From assembly GCF_031877795.1 (NCBI RefSeq), contig NC_133943.1:9789001-9853000 (forward strand): 64,000 nucleotides of DNA. Direction: 5' to 3'. Made by a program: the position numbers and the translations under genes. The notes beneath the pieces were generated by a model that saw only the letters and a list, made by a program, of their open reading frames with translations, did no database searches and was not told the origin of the DNA. Below are positions 1 to 14,200 of the stretch, one piece after another. This DNA comes from Strix aluco (lineage: Eukaryota; Chordata; Aves; Strigiformes; Strigidae). Numbering within the stretch: position 1 is the first letter of the stretch; every line of letters starts with the position of its first letter.

Positions 1-689
1 GCTGTTGCAGTGGATATTTTCTCCTTGTTACATAGCTTTGCATGTTACTGCTGTTGCACGCAGCAGAAATTGTCAGCAATGTCTCTGTTATAATGCGTCA
101 GCAGATTTTATTATTACTTTTCAGCTTTGGAAAGGATTGGAAATGGAAATGCTCCTCTCTCGTTCAATCAAAGTTTTTTTTTATTTCTAAAAAGGATGTT
201 TTTCTTGGACATGTGTAGGAGGAAACAGTAATAATGAGCTGTTACTGTATATTTCATCTTGGATTGGCCTGTGATTTGTTGTAACTTACTGGAAGGAACA
301 AATAGCAGACAGTACACAGTTGCTATCCTTGCCATAGATACTGAGTAAAGTTGAGGCATGTAGAACTTGTGAAAGATTAGTGTTAAGGTATTGGCAGGAC
401 CTCTCTGTATTTTGCCTTTTCTGCAAAGTTGCTTTGATTTTACGCTGACATCAGTTAAGTTTCTGATAGTAAACACTGCAAAAAAAAATTTCTCTTAGCT
501 TTTTTTCCTCTTGGAAGAATGGTATACTTTTGTGATTGAGATCAAAAAAAAATTAAACCCCCCCAGATGTCTTATTTCTAGTGTGTCTCTGGTAATTCAC
601 AGCAGCTCACCCTTTCGACAATCGTAGTTTCAGTTGTACAGCAGTAACACTGTCATAATTAGCTTTAATAATAAACCTTTGTGGTGCAG

Positions 690-3600
690 GAGCTTGGAGT
701 GAGTACCAATGCAAACTACAAGATAACTTTCATGTTGGACAGTGCTGCCATGATAACGGTGCACACTCCTAGAAGAGGACTAATAGATGTAAGTACTTAT
801 TTTTTCCCCGATCTTTTTCTACATTCAACTGACATGTTATACCCCTTTGAAATATTCAACAATCAAGTTGTGCTAGAGTTTTCATGCAAGAAATCTGTAA
901 GAATCTTAGAAGCATAGATTTTTTTTGTTTTCGTACTGAAATTTTCTATTAATGTTTTGACTAGTACATTTGGATGACACTGCTTTCAAATCAAATAATA
1001 GAGATCTGTTGCAAGAAAATTTAATACCAACAGGAAGGTTTTCTTTAGTGGGAGGGGTATTTAGTATGTTGTATTATTTTACATCTCTTCCCTTATTAAA
1101 GCTCAACTACCTGCTCGTTTTTCAGCTAAAGAATACAAGTGTCCATTGGACTCAAGTTCCTATAAACTGGTAGTTTCATCTCCTGATTTACTTCACTTAC
1201 CTTTTATGTGTTATTTTTGCAGGTGAAGCCTCTTGGTGTTATCTGGGGAAAATTTTCAGAATATTACAGCAAAAAAAATACTATTATGTTTGATGATATT
1301 GGCCGAAACTTCCTAATGAATCCACAGAACGGACTCAAGGTAATTTTAACTGGAATTTTAACTTATTACTACTCTTTTTTATACTTCAGGTTTCACTTTC
1401 TCATACTTCTTTGCTGTATCGTAGAGAAAGGCTATTCTTAACTAGCAAAGATTTTATTGTATTTTATTTAGATTGACATTTGTCTGGACTAATATTTCTG
1501 TAATAGTAGTATTAAATAAGCTTTGTTTCACTATTGTGTTTTTGAGAGACTACCAAAATCAATGAAATTATGATTTCTGCTTAAATTATACCTGCAAGCC
1601 AGAATCAAGCTGGACATTGCTGACAGGCACCACTGAAATATATGATGTTCAATCTCAAGAGTGGTTATATTCAGGAAATAAAATAACAAGTGGCTGTACT
1701 TCATGGTAGCATGCCAGTGTAATAGCAAGCATTCTGTTCTGGGAAATAATTAATACCTTGAGCTATTTTGATTGCAGAACAGCAAATATTTCATTCTATA
1801 AAATTGTCAGCCACTTTGGGCTCCATTGTCAGTGCTGGTTCTGAATAAGTAGAATGCAACTTAAATTTGTACTTATATATGATGGTACAGCAGCATGGAG
1901 AACCCTCAATTATTTTTTTTAAAAAAAAAGATGTTTTCAAAAGCAAAAATCCAAGATGATGTTTATTTGAAAGCATCTATGACCTGAGGAGGATAGCAAC
2001 TGATGAGATCTAGCAAGATGATGTTAATTGGAACTGTATAGTATTAGGAGAATCAGGAACAGCAAATATCTTGCTGGGAGAGGATTATCCAGCGAGCTCC
2101 CTGTATCTCAGATTTGAAAGATGTTTGTCAAACTGTTGTTAAAAGAGCTGCAGACAAGAACGTTGAATCACTAAAACAAAGCACAGGTATAATGCATTCC
2201 AGGCTAAAAGCAGTTGTCAGATAAACTTTATTTCTGACATCTCTTTTCACAGAAGCTATGATTGTAGTCAAATGCTTTTTGTTGAGAAAAAGCATCTGGT
2301 TCCAGTGATGCCACACAACTCAAAGCAGAGCTGAAAACCCCTTATTTCTCCTACAAAAGTATCTGTGAAATCATATTGGAAAAGGTGGCAGTCCATTCCA
2401 GATCATTTTATCATTCTGTCTGACTAGGAAGGGAAGGCTCAAATTGGTTGAAGACAAAACAATTTCTTCCTGATGGGTAGGCAACACAAAAATCCTGCAG
2501 TCCAGTTTGCATGAACAACAAGACAAATTGCACACGGCCACAAATGGAAAACGTTTTTCTTCCTCTTACCTAAGAGGAGTTATAACTTAGCATAGTACTG
2601 AACATATCTTTTAATTAGGTGGTAAGTGATAGAGAATCAGACGTGGTTTTCTTACTTTGAGCAAATGGTTATACCCAGTTTATTTATTTTGTATAGATAA
2701 GGCCTTTTATGAAAGCACATTTAAATCGGGATAAAGACAAGGAGCTTCTAAAGCTCACTCAATACCTCAAAGAAATAGCAAAATTAGATGACTTTTTGGA
2801 GCTGAATCACAAACATTGGGAAAGGTAAGAACAAAGTCAAAATTCTTTCTTCCTTTTGTCTCTGACCCCACTGTGTTTTGCTTGAGGTTGTCTGTGCAAA
2901 GACTGAAAACAAATGAGCTGATGAACTTTGACATCAGTTACAGTTATGAAGGTCCTTTAGTTTAAGTAGAATTTTAATAAGGCTATAGTGTTTGGGCTGC
3001 TTCCCTAAAATGATAAGATTTTGACAGAATGGACTTTGTTTTCACACTTCTCCAGTATTCAGGTCCGCCAGTTGTTTTCAGTTAAGTAATTACACTTCCT
3101 AAAGGGAAAAAAAAAATTGAAGGAACGTGGTCCCTGGAGATCTGTCTCTTTTCATCCCTACGAAGTTAGGGTGTCAGTTCAGATCTCGGGTCTTTTGTTA
3201 CAAGGCAGCTTTTCTGGTGGTTAGTTCAGAGTTTTGGGGTGTTACAGTGTGGTTCTCAGGCACTATCCAGGTTGTGTGGTATTATGGTATTCATTAGCTC
3301 TGAAACACAAATGACTGTGTTATGAACAGGAGTTTTCCAAATACTTAGGGCACCAGTTAGCATCCTTATTCTTTCTAGAGAATTAGCTGAAGTGTCTGAG
3401 CAGAGTTCTTAATGGTTTTATGCAACAACCTGAAGTTTCAATATATGTGAAAAAAAGTGTGCACAATATGCTATTTGAAAAACACTCATTCAGTGCTTAA
3501 AAGAACAGCCTTGCAAACTTGATACAATTTTCTTGTTTCTGATTAGAACAGAAATTCAAATGTTAAAACTTTAAAAGCAGTGAAATTCTTTGGATATTTC

Positions 3601-4221
3601 ACACCATCGGTTAAATTAATTGAATTTTTTTTTTCTAGAGTATTTGCAAAGACCTCAATGTCACCACGTAGCCAGATTGCTTCAGCTGTAGTGGTAAGAG
3701 AGCTATGAGATCAGAAAACAGGCATTTTGGAGTAACTCAGATTCTCTAAAGAAGGTAGTGGAGGGCTGTTCTTTTCAGGTTATGCTGGATGACTGTTCAT
3801 TAAAGTCTTTAATTTATTTGAAGGAGTGACATATCTAATGGGCCTTTTTATCTTGAAGGATATAATAGCTACTTTTCCAACTGATGTAGTTTTCAACTTC
3901 TTAGAATAAAACATGTTTCCATTTCCTTTCTCCCTTTTGTTTAAAAGACTAATAGAGTCTAACTAAAAACATGACTTTGAATTACTGTAAAATAACCTAC
4001 CATGGAATTGAAAGAATGTTGAAATCAAATAAAACCATAAGTAATATTGATCACATTCCTAATTTTTGGTTATCAAAAAGAGGATTGCTAACAAAAAAAG
4101 AAATCAGATTTATACTTTGTGTTTATAAAAGGTACTGCATATATTTGTGCCTACCTTTTATTTTGTGAAAAACTGTACTTTTGTTTCTTTCAGGTATCTT
4201 TCAAAGAAGCAAGGACAATAA
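690..4221 (+). CDS. UBLCP1: UBLCP1, 3' four coding exons (ubiquitin-like domain-containing CTD phosphatase 1)
   Basis: Exons are 690-788, 1223-1339, 2697-2824 and 4194-4221, each bounded by AG and GT, with stop TAA at 4219-4221. They encode the last 123 residues of a protein of about 318 in human. The product matches my memory of vertebrate UBLCP1 almost residue for residue, including [38 protein letters not shown] and the end [15 protein letters not shown]1 is a nuclear HAD-family phosphatase that binds the 26S proteasome (Rpn1) through an N-terminal ubiquitin-like domain and dephosphorylates it. The visible part holds the HAD motif DDIGRNF, whose acidic residues bind Mg2+. The ubiquitin-like domain and the DxDxT nucleophile lie upstream of the window. 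Phases are 0, 0, 2, and the last exon is very short (28 coding bases). Confidence 0.97.
3639..3693 (+). other. Possible alternative/cryptic exon of UBLCP1
   Basis: A long T tract ending ttttctag precedes this 55-base segment, and GTAAGA follows it. Joined to the phase-2 end of the previous exon it is open (18 codons plus the split one). Its 55-base length shifts the final exon into another open frame that ends at TAA 4260-4262, giving a different C-terminus. Nothing shows that it is used; it could be an unused splice-site pair. Confidence 0.3.
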
Positions 4222-5210
4222 CGCTAATAAAATTGTGTGGCACTGAACTGAAGGGAACATAACTAAGATCATTGGACTTTTCCTTGCTTTTATGCTAGAG
4301 TATGATAGTGCTGGACACTGGATCCAATGCCAGAATGACTGCTATACTTGGTCTTCCAGTTGGTTGGTTGTGGGTTTTTTTAAAAGATCACAGCAATAAG
4401 CTCAAAGTGGGAGAAACAAGTTACTTTTTCTTGCATTCAGTTCTGGTGTTACTACTTAAAAATACTTTCCTCTCCTTTGCTGCAGAAGTACAACCATAAC
4501 CATTAAAGACCAAAACCATTCTGAAACTAGAAAAAAAATATTTAGACCAAAAAAGTTGAGTAAGGAGCCAACCTTGGCAGTGTATGAATTGTATAAGCCC
4601 TCTATTCCCTCCATCTTTAGAAACAGTCTCCCTCTCCCATTCCAGTATTTAAGTCTATAAATTACAAGTTGTCTTAAGTTTGGTATGTATTAGTATGTCA
4701 GTGTTTCTCTGTGCAAGACAGTAAGATGGGAAAGTACCACCTCTGTGGCCAATTTACCCCGGTGTGTGAACTTGTACTATAAAGCAGTGTTAACTGGAAA
4801 ACAAAAGATTGAAGTTTGAGGGAGAGAAACCCACTCTTACGTGGTAAGTGAAAAGCAGTCTGCCTGAAAATTTCTCATGTCAGATGAAGGGTTTAAACCT
4901 CAGATGGGAAAGTCACATTCCTAACAAAGCATGAACAAAACCCTTGTTCTCTTCTAGCTAAATCTTGTCAAAGTGCAAACACTGTGTTTAAAGACAATAT
5001 TCAGCCATACTGTTCTTAAAATATCATTTACTTGCGCTGCTTATGCCTGCACTATAGAAGTGTGATGTGACTGCTGTCTGGCATTACCAACACTTGTGCA
5101 TTATGCAGTTCATGTATTTGAAAGAAGACTGACCCTTTCAAATAAAAATGGTATATATTGTTCTTAAGGAACTATAGCAGTTGTGTAAATAATAAATACC
5201 TTTTTCAGAA
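4222..5210 (+). other. UBLCP1: UBLCP1 3' UTR
   Basis: AT-rich, gene-free sequence follows the stop. Two AATAAA hexamers, at 5141-5146 and 5191-5196, are the likely polyadenylation signals, giving a UTR of about 0.95-1.0 kb. The exact cleavage site is inferred. Confidence 0.7.
5141..5196 (+). terminator. UBLCP1: UBLCP1 polyadenylation signals (two AATAAA)
   Basis: AATAAA occurs at 5141-5146 and 5191-5196, about 0.92 and 0.97 kb after the stop. No other gene nearby on this strand could own them. Confidence 0.6.
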
Positions 5211-5999
5211 TTTGTGTCCTGTACTGTCTTAAATATCTAGTTTGCATAATAGAGAAGCTATTGATAATCATAATTTTGGGGTTTTTGAGGTGTTTCTTTG
5301 GACTCCGGAGGCAGCGATTTTTGCATCAGTAGTTAAGAAAGAGACTGGTATGTGCTGCTGCAGATTAGGGCAGTGGTGTCGAATAGTGAAGCACACATAG
5401 CTGCCTGGGAAAGGAACCTTGACAGCAAATGTCAGAACAGCAGACACAAATGAGCTGTTAAGATGAGCATGTTAGGCTCCGGCTCAATGACTTGTCAGAA
5501 AATATACAGTTTCTTATCCGCTGCTCTTTGTGGTTTAGTGCCAACCCAAGCTGTGTTTTCAACTAGTAAACCAGAAACCTGATGTATAAAAATCTTTGGT
5601 TTAAGTAATTATAGAGGGTGAATTTCTGAAGGTTTGTCTCCTAGAGCTGGTTTCTGAACTAGAAGGCTGACTCGGTCACATACGTACAGTGCAGGTACAG
5701 TCCCCAAGGTTAGAACTGATCCTTTACCTAGAAAGGCTTCAGTAGCATAGATACGGGAATATGGGACTGGTACATGGTGTACAAGAATACCTTTCAATTT
5801 AAACAATTGAAAGAAGTCAAGGCATTGCACTTGAATCACCTATAGATTTTAGTATGTTAGCCAGATACAGAAACTGAACCAAGGGGATGTATTTAAACAC
5901 ACACCCATATCTTTTTTTCCCTCAAAGCTGGCATACTAACAGAAGTTTTATGATGAACAAGTGATACTCCTTTCTTTTGCTTTATATAAAGAACATTTA

Positions 6000-6038
6000 A
6001 AAAAAAAAAAAAATCAAGATTTTTTTTTTTTTTTTTTC
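6000..6038. repeat. A-run / T-run inverted repeat
   Basis: A run of A, then tcaag-a, then a run of T, forms a near-perfect low-complexity hairpin. It could be the meeting point of two poly(A) tails or simple slippage. Confidence 0.6.
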
Positions 6039-6369
6039 CTTTCAGTGACACTGGGATTTCATCCCAGAATTTCAGAGTATTTGCTGATCTGAAGTAGATG
6101 TGCACTCCCCTTTCAAATATTTTATAAGCTGAGTTGGAATATGTGAGGGTGTGATCTCAATGTGATGGTAACACATAGCTGTTGCTGACAAGTCATTATG
6201 TCTTATGACTAATGTTGTTTCCCTTACGTTTTATGTTTGAAGACTAGTTTTGCAATTTGAATTTTTTTTTCCTGCAAAAGCAGCCTGTGTATTTTACTGG
6301 CTATCTTCTAAAAATGCTGCAATGATTTACTTGGCTCTGAGACATGGTTGAGATTTATAAAATCACGAA

Positions 6370-6800
6370 GCTGTGGATAAGGCAAGCACAAAACTGATCT
6401 TCACCAAATCCCACAATACTAGAATGAGGGGTCACTCATACAAATACAACAGTGGCTTAAAATTTTTAAGAGCACCAGGTAGCAACCTCCTGGAATTTGT
6501 TGCTATGGTTTGTTGTGGAGACAGGTGACATCAGCAGGTTCAGAAAGGAGTTAGATAACTTCAGGAAGCAGTCCATAGTCAGATGCTAAAGGCAATAGGC
6601 TAGGAAGATCTAATATCTTTAATCAAGAATGGCAGGTGCTGAGGGAGATGAGAGTGGGTCACACACAGCATCATGCCTGCATGCTCCCCTTTAACCACTG
6701 CTGGGTGGAACTGGCCAAAGCAGCACAGCTCTTGTGTTTGTACTACGTGATTCTTCTGGGCTATATATACAATATGATTCTCTTCCAAACTGCCAGAATT
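6370..6800 (+). mobile_element. Possible ancient CR1-like LINE 3' fragment
   Basis: The stretch around 6535-6600 (ttcagaaaggagttagataa followed by a small-gap match to 'atgctaaaggcaataggct') resembles the 3' region of old sauropsid CR1 subfamilies. The rest is too diverged to place by eye. Confidence 0.3.
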
Positions 6801-9800
6801 TAGTATAACTGGAAGGGATAAATGGCTACTTTTCTGCTTAGCCCCAAAACAACGTATTTATTGCTCATAAGTTCAGAGGAAAACACCTCTGCAGATTGTT
6901 TCTCCTTTTTGATAGGGAAGGCAGTTTTGACCTACTTGTATTTCCAAAGTGTAGTTAAGCCTTGAGAATAACTATCAACAGCAAAGTTTAAAGCCTTGTT
7001 CCCTGCTAACATTTAGTTTCCTTTTAGATTATATTGAGGTCCCTGAGAAGTATTTGATCAATGGCTTTCCCAATCTCTGTTAAAATAAATAGGATTAAAG
7101 CATAATCAAAGAGAGGGAGCAAGTGGCTTAATTATCGAGTTCATAATTTACTGTTCTACAAAACTCTGGAGAAGCATTAAATGGAGTCTGAAATACTCCA
7201 AATATTTTCATGTGTCAGATACTGTACTGGGCTCCCAGTACATGTCAAGCATTTTGTATGATGTTCTGTCTGATTATTCATACCAAAAGAGACAGTCCAT
7301 TTAAAAATGAAGTTATTTCTGTAAGCTCTGGGTATCTGACAACTCTAATGCTTCACTGTGGCATGAATGCTCATCACTGGAGGTACACGGAATGACAGCT
7401 GAAGCCAGGAACTGAACTGCAAATTCAGCTCCACAAATCCTGCTGCATGACTGCAAAATCTACAGCTAGTTGCCAATTTTTATTCCTGACTTGACATTCA
7501 ACTGACAGCAACTGGATGCCAAAGGGTTTAAGACAATTTTCCACTCTGTCTGTTCAGGATGTATTTAAGACTGATGTGAGAAGTGCTGAGTACTTTCTAC
7601 CAATAAGATGAAGCCTAGATAAAAACTGTTTCAGAGGGTAAAGAACAGTACACAGTTCTCCTGATTCATTAAAGCTGTTTAAAACAAGAAGTGCTGGATG
7701 AAGAGGTGTCAGAGGGCAGAATCCTCTGACATGTCACTACTGACATCGCAGCAGTCATGGCAGGTGCTAGCAGGTATTAGCATGGGCTTTGGCTGGGGGA
7801 TTAATGGAGAAAGATTTCAGTGAAAAGGAAATGTTGAGAGATAATAACAGGACTAGAAGAGAAAAATACTGATCTATCCTGGAGAAGACAAGGTACATCT
7901 TTCAAGTGTTATGAGTTTCTTGTGTAAGCAATATTAGCAATATCTTGTGACAGCCATGAGTTACCAGAGTACTATACCGACATCTGTGCTTTGAAAGGGC
8001 TCCTCACTAATCAGGACATGTTTTAGGTATAAGTGACTCAAAAGATTCAAGGTCTGGAAGAACTGCCTCCTGGCGAGAGATGAACAATTTGTGTTTGGTT
8101 AGGTTTTCCTAGAGAATGGTGAAAAATGGCTCTGATTCCTTACAGTGCTAAATTTGACTCTCCTGACTTTATCTGCTGGACCACACTACTTTAGACCTTT
8201 ATTTCCCAGCCCAGCTGTATAATCCCCCATTATCTTTTAGATCCTTGATAATTACATGAGGCCTCAACCTCAGAATTCATGTATCAGCCCTTTTCTGATG
8301 GTGTTATAATAGAGGATTTCAAAGTGAACTATTTATATACTGATGAGCTTTCTCATACATCCCTGAGCTTCATTATTTATGCTTATTTATGAAGTTTGCT
8401 CGTCTCTGGAGATCCTTTGATGCTGCTGTGATATTGTGAGCACTTGGATGCTTATTTAGTTCTCAGGATTCCGTGCAGAGCTTGGCATGTTTCCTTGCCA
8501 CACACAGACACATACAATGCCATGCCATTAATTTCTATGTCTCTCCTAGCAAATAGTTCTCCCACCAATTCATTTTCTGTTAAGAAATAATGGGTACGAG
8601 TCAAAGGGAGCTTGTTCTCAAATTGCATAATGCTCTTGCACTATGGGTGGGGTGGTGGGCAAAGAGAAGTGCATCATTAACACTTGAAAGTTTTTTCCTT
8701 TCAACCGTCTAGTTGGAATTGCACACCCACTCTGCTCACACCACACCATTTTTCAAGGTGTTTATATATTAGAAAAGAGCAGCTCTTATCATTTTCACCA
8801 TGGCAGGAGCCAGGGTGGCTGCAGCCCCTGCGTGCAAGGGGACAGGGTGATCACTGTTGCTGAGTGATATCCCCTCCTTCCCTTGCAACACCCCCAAAGA
8901 TTTTGACTCTGGTGTTTTGAAACACTAAGGTTATTGCGTCAGACTTTTATTGACTAAATATCTTCACCTGTGGTGTTAAAGCATTTGGTATTTAACAGTG
9001 AGAGCCTTGTTCTTCACTATTTACACTACTCTTGAGAGGAAGGCAAGTCAAACTCCGGATCAGAGCATCAAAGAAGTCATAGTTCAACATAAATGCTGGA
9101 GCCAAACATCTCAACCTTCAGATTTGATTGGGATTTTCATCTCCAGCAGTCTGAGCTAATACTTTGTTCTACTTGCTGCAAGATCAATCCCTGGATTTTG
9201 AGTTGGATCTGCCATGCTTCTTCCTGAAGACAGACCACAGAGCCAGACAGCTGGGCATGAGTGGCTGATTCACAGGCTATTCAGAGAAGTTGTTTAAATT
9301 GCTTCACATTGGAGAGAAATGTGCACAGATGAAAAAAAAATTGAACAAGCTCAGCTTTGATACCCAGAGTTATGTTTCTGAGCATGTTCTCAAAGTAATA
9401 TTGCGGTTAAAAAAACCTCCTTCCCCTCTTTGGGTTTTTTTTTTTCAGTGCTCTATAATTTTTCCCTCATTTCTTAAAAATTTCTTGGTGTGAATGTATA
9501 TCACATCTCTCAATTTGTGCTTTATTGGCACAGTGGACTCAATGCTCCATAGGAGGCTGTGTGCTGTGGTATTGTAATGGCTGAGTGCTTTGATGAGCTT
9601 TGTACTCTATTGAGGTGTTACAAGGCAAGAGCTCCATTGGTAAGCATCGAACTTTATTCCTCAGGTGTTTTCCCCTAGTTTGGGTCATACTGGAAGAACA
9701 AATGGTGGCATGGAAAGAATAATGTAAATAATTTAAATTCTAGTAAAACTTCCTAAGACACCCTGATTCCTAAGGCAAGTTGAGATGGCTCTAGAACTGT

Positions 9801-11299
9801 ATTTTGCAAGACTTAATAATTCCTTACCCCGCTTTCTATATTCAGTTCACATTTCATGACATACATGAGTATGTGACATTTGTGAGTAGTGAAACTGCAA
9901 GCACCAGTTTAGTAGGTGAGCATGAGCAGAATTTCAAGCACATGCTTAAAGTGCAACTGATGCCAGTGTGACTTTTGGGTCCCTCTGCTGTCCTAATGAT
10001 GGATATTCCTTGAATCAGGACCAAAACGAGCACATTTTTGGAAAAGGTAAGTGTATTAAACTGCCTCAGAGATGAAAATGATAAAGTGATGTGGGTTTTT
10101 TTTTAATCTGGTTAGTCCCTTACAGATGTGACTAGACATAAGAGGTATGTTGTAAAGCCTTTTTCTATAACAAAGGGTAACGTTAAATCTAAATAATTTG
10201 TGTCTGACACTTGAGAAGAAAAATTCTGAGCTTCAGATACAGGTGGGCTTGTAATTACTTCTGAGGAATATCCCCACCCCCACAAATAGTAAATTAGTTG
10301 AGATGAACACATTCAGAAGCTATTAAACTACTTTGTTTTGAATTTAGTGAGAAGCTGCAGCTGGAAGAAAGCAGGCAAATAATTGAAAATTCTGATTTCT
10401 TCGAACAGAATCAAAATATTGCATTTTGTATGTGCATTTCTACTTTCAAGTAGTCCTAAATTTTAAGAATTTAAGTAACCTAAAGTGAACTTTTCCATTA
10501 AGCAGATATGATTGGTTTGGTTGGTTCACTGAAAAATAGCAGACAACCCCCTGAGAAGATACTTACTTTAGAGAGACCAAAACTGAGTAAATTTAGGTAG
10601 ATTTAGTTCTGAAACTAGTAAACTATATATGATTTTATGAAACTGAAATGCACCCATGCAGCATTGAAATGGTGCTGTTGCCACTAATAAAACTGACTTC
10701 ATAGTTTGTCACTCAGTCATTACAGCAATCCCCGACCAAGGTATACACGTTTGTTGTTTTTAAACTTAGAGATGCTATGAAATAGTTGTCCAGTTAAACT
10801 TACATCACCAATGCAGAACCATTCGTTACTCTCCGATGCATGGAAAGACGTGTCGAAGTGCATACGCCAAGAGCCCCACAGCTCGGTGCTGGTCCAGAAG
10901 CCTCAGCTGGGTGCAGGGAACCCAATTGCACAGCTGGGGGTCAGAGATAGGGTGACTTAGGGAGAGACCAGCAGCAAAAAATGCTCATCTGCGTTTCTGC
11001 TCACCCTACACTTAACCCAGCACATTGCATGCAGAGGTTGTGGGCAGCCAGCAAGATGAAAACATCAAAATGAGCAGTAGATCTTGTGAGATTAACATAT
11101 AAAATCCCTTAATGGATATGTAGGTAACAGATAATTACAGACCCAGAGAGCATGACTCAGTCAACTACAGGGCACAATTCCAGAAACCATGAAAGGAAAA
11201 AAGTCACAGTATTAGCTCCAAAGGAACTTGAATCAAGCTAGTGACCAGCACCATTACTATGTAATCAGACTATTCAGGCAGTAAAGCAGGGCAAATGGA

Positions 11300-14200
11300 G
11301 ACATATGGACAGAGTTTCCAGGACTAGTTGATCTTTCACAAGAATCAGTTGAGCTTTACACCCTGCTCCTGCCTTGCCTTTCCAGGGGGTTGAGCAGAAG
11401 CCTTGGGCCAGGCATGGCACAAGCACTGTAGCAAAGTGCTAAAGGCTGGGATAGAAAACAAACAGGAGCTTTTAAGCTAAAGCTTCTGCCAGAGCCAATT
11501 AACATGCAACGGCTGGATTGCACCAGCTTTACAGGGGCAGGAGAGAGCACAGAGTGACCTTATCTTACCTAGCAGAGACAGCACTGGGCAGGGTGTTCAC
11601 ACAGCCAAAGTATCAAACAGTCTCTCCAGCCCTACAAGGACCTAGCAGCAAGTGTATTTGCCCAAACCATTCCTTGTCCCATGGATCAGTGCAGTTTCTC
11701 CTGTTCCCAAGTCACAATGAAACATGGGCACATGTTTCAGCAGAGCAAGGCTGGAGGGCTATCTGCAGGTCCGTGCTGTCCTGCTTCCCCTCAGCCCCTG
11801 CTCCAGGGATGCAGTAACTGGGCAGAGGGGCCCATACCCACAGTCACGTCCTAGAGCAGAGTGCCATGGACACCCATCTCCCCATGACCATCATGTCTGC
11901 TTTCATCTCCACGTCTAGTGTCTGAGATGTTCTCCTATTGCTAGAGAAAGGCCACAGCCACAAAATCCCTAGGGCTGATCTTCAGGAAGGCTTCTGCTCA
12001 TTTTGAGTCTCAGTGCTGGGTGCAGCCACTCACCTTTAACCTACAACACAGAAGATCCAGCAAAACCCTTTGGGGTCACCACTGCCTGGGAGGACATAGA
12101 GCCTCCAACTGTCCCAAGAAGCCCAGCTTTCCTGCTTGCTGGCACAGTGCTTTACATCTAGGCGACTCCTCTACCCCAGACAACCTCCCATTGACCCCGT
12201 ACCTGTCCCTAAACCACACATTCCCTCTTTTTGAAGAGGAATCCCCCACAGTTCTCCGGTTCTCTCATCTCCATTGCCTTTGCAGCAGCAACACTCAGTG
12301 TCGGAGCCATAACACAGTAGGGGAGCTCAAGAGCTTTTCACTTCATTCTCATTAACAAAGTACCTTCACCAAGGACTATTCATTTGCTAAGAGCAGGGGT
12401 TAAGGCTCGTCTCTAATTACACCTTGTCATGCCTCCTGTCTCAACCCCATGAATCTGCTTTCAAGGGGAGGCGAAGTTTGACTGGTCAAAGCTGAATGAA
12501 CTGTATACAAGTTGGTTCAGCTAACCTCCACTGCCCCACAAGACTCAGCTTACTGAATTTAACTTTATGCGAGAAGTATCAAGGTTCCCCAATCTATCTG
12601 GGTAGTAGAAGTGTTTTCACATTTTCTATAACATGAAGGTATGTGAAGCTGTGCCACTGCTTTCCTCTCCAGGTTTAGATTTTCCACCCCAAGGGTTATC
12701 TTTACATGCACATAAACAAGCTCTCCCCCCCATGGCGTGTGTGGCTTTATCTGCTCCTTACGTTCTCCTTTATTCCTGTCCTACATCGACTTCCATTTTC
12801 CAGAAAGGGAAAAGGAAGTTTATTAATACTTCCTCCATAACATATTTTCCCACAAGATCACCATAAAAATCAAATCAAGAAGCAGGACATGGGCTGCATG
12901 TTACAAGTCATTAACCATTTTTCTCTTTGCTGTAGAAGCTCCCTGCCACCCCCACCTATTCTTTCTGTGATAGCAATAGGAGCACAACTCCCCAAAAGCC
13001 ACCCCAGCTGTGCTGCTGTTTCTTTACCAGGGGAGCTCTGCAGTGTCTGTTGGGGGCGGGGGGGAGCTGCAGCAGAGTCCTAGTTTTAAAAACCTGCCAG
13101 ATACAGCTATTGTTATAGTGAAGTCAACGATAAAACTCTGGCATTACAAGTCCTGGTGTAACCAGCCGTAGCTAGCACAGTCCCAGGTAAAGGGCAGGGT
13201 CACCCCGCTGCCCCTCACAGCCTGCCCACGAGGGCTGGAAAGCTCCCAGCTCTTCAGCACTGTTCAAGTACCAACTGCCCCTGCTGACCTTGACTCAATA
13301 CCTCCCCACATACCCAGGGACAGAGTCCCATATCCAGGCAGGAAGAACAGGAGCTACCTTCTCTCACTGACTCTCGAGATAGCTACTTTATTGCCTGCTG
13401 TCACATTTCCAAATAAACGTGACTGACACCCCTACAGCTCCAGGATGAGCTCCCCACAGACACCCACAGCCCTCTTGCAAAAGTGTGACTGCGGTCTGTG
13501 TGTGGATGGGATGTGAATGGTTTCCTCTGCCACCACCCCGGTCTCCCTGCCCTTCTCTGTAGATGCCCATCTGATGCCTTATGCTGCATACTCAGAAACA
13601 GACACCATTCCCCAGGGCACAGCACAGCATTGGGGCTGGCAATAAGTTATCACAACAGGCTAAATTTTTGGAGCAGTAAGCAAATATTCATGCACCTGAA
13701 ATTTCATGTTACAAACAGGCTGTGAGTAGTAGCTGCACCTCAAGGGGTGTGGGTGAGGGTGGCAGATTTTGGTCAAACAGGGAGGAACAAACACATGCAC
13801 CTGCAAAAGCCCCCGTTTTAATTTGTGAGGATTTCTTTCCCACCCAAAAAGCCAAAGAGGAGGTAGCACCTGTTATGTCAAAGACCCCTACACTCCCTGC
13901 CAGGATGCAGAGCTGTCTCTCAAGGCAGGGATGATGCCAACAGGAGGGCTGCAACATTAGCACAACCGGAGGAGCAGAGCCCTGCGGAGGCTGTTATCAG
14001 AGCTTGGCAGGAGGATCAAATTTTTGTTGCAGCACCTGTGACATCCACCAGGCTCCTGGAACTACCAGGGGAATGTTTGCATGACATGACCCAGGGCGAA
14101 TCAGACCTGCAAACAAAACAGGGCCTGGGATATAGTCCACTGGAAATGTTTGTCCCCTGCAATACAACATCATGCTGACATTTCAAACAAGTTTGTTTTT

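Larger units (their letters stand above)
5211..11300. other. Intergenic, no gene recognised
   Basis: AT-rich DNA. I see no splice-bounded conserved reading frame, only short chance frames. It contains an A-run/T-run inverted pair near 6000-6038 and a possible old LINE piece near 6.4-6.8 kb. Confidence 0.6.
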
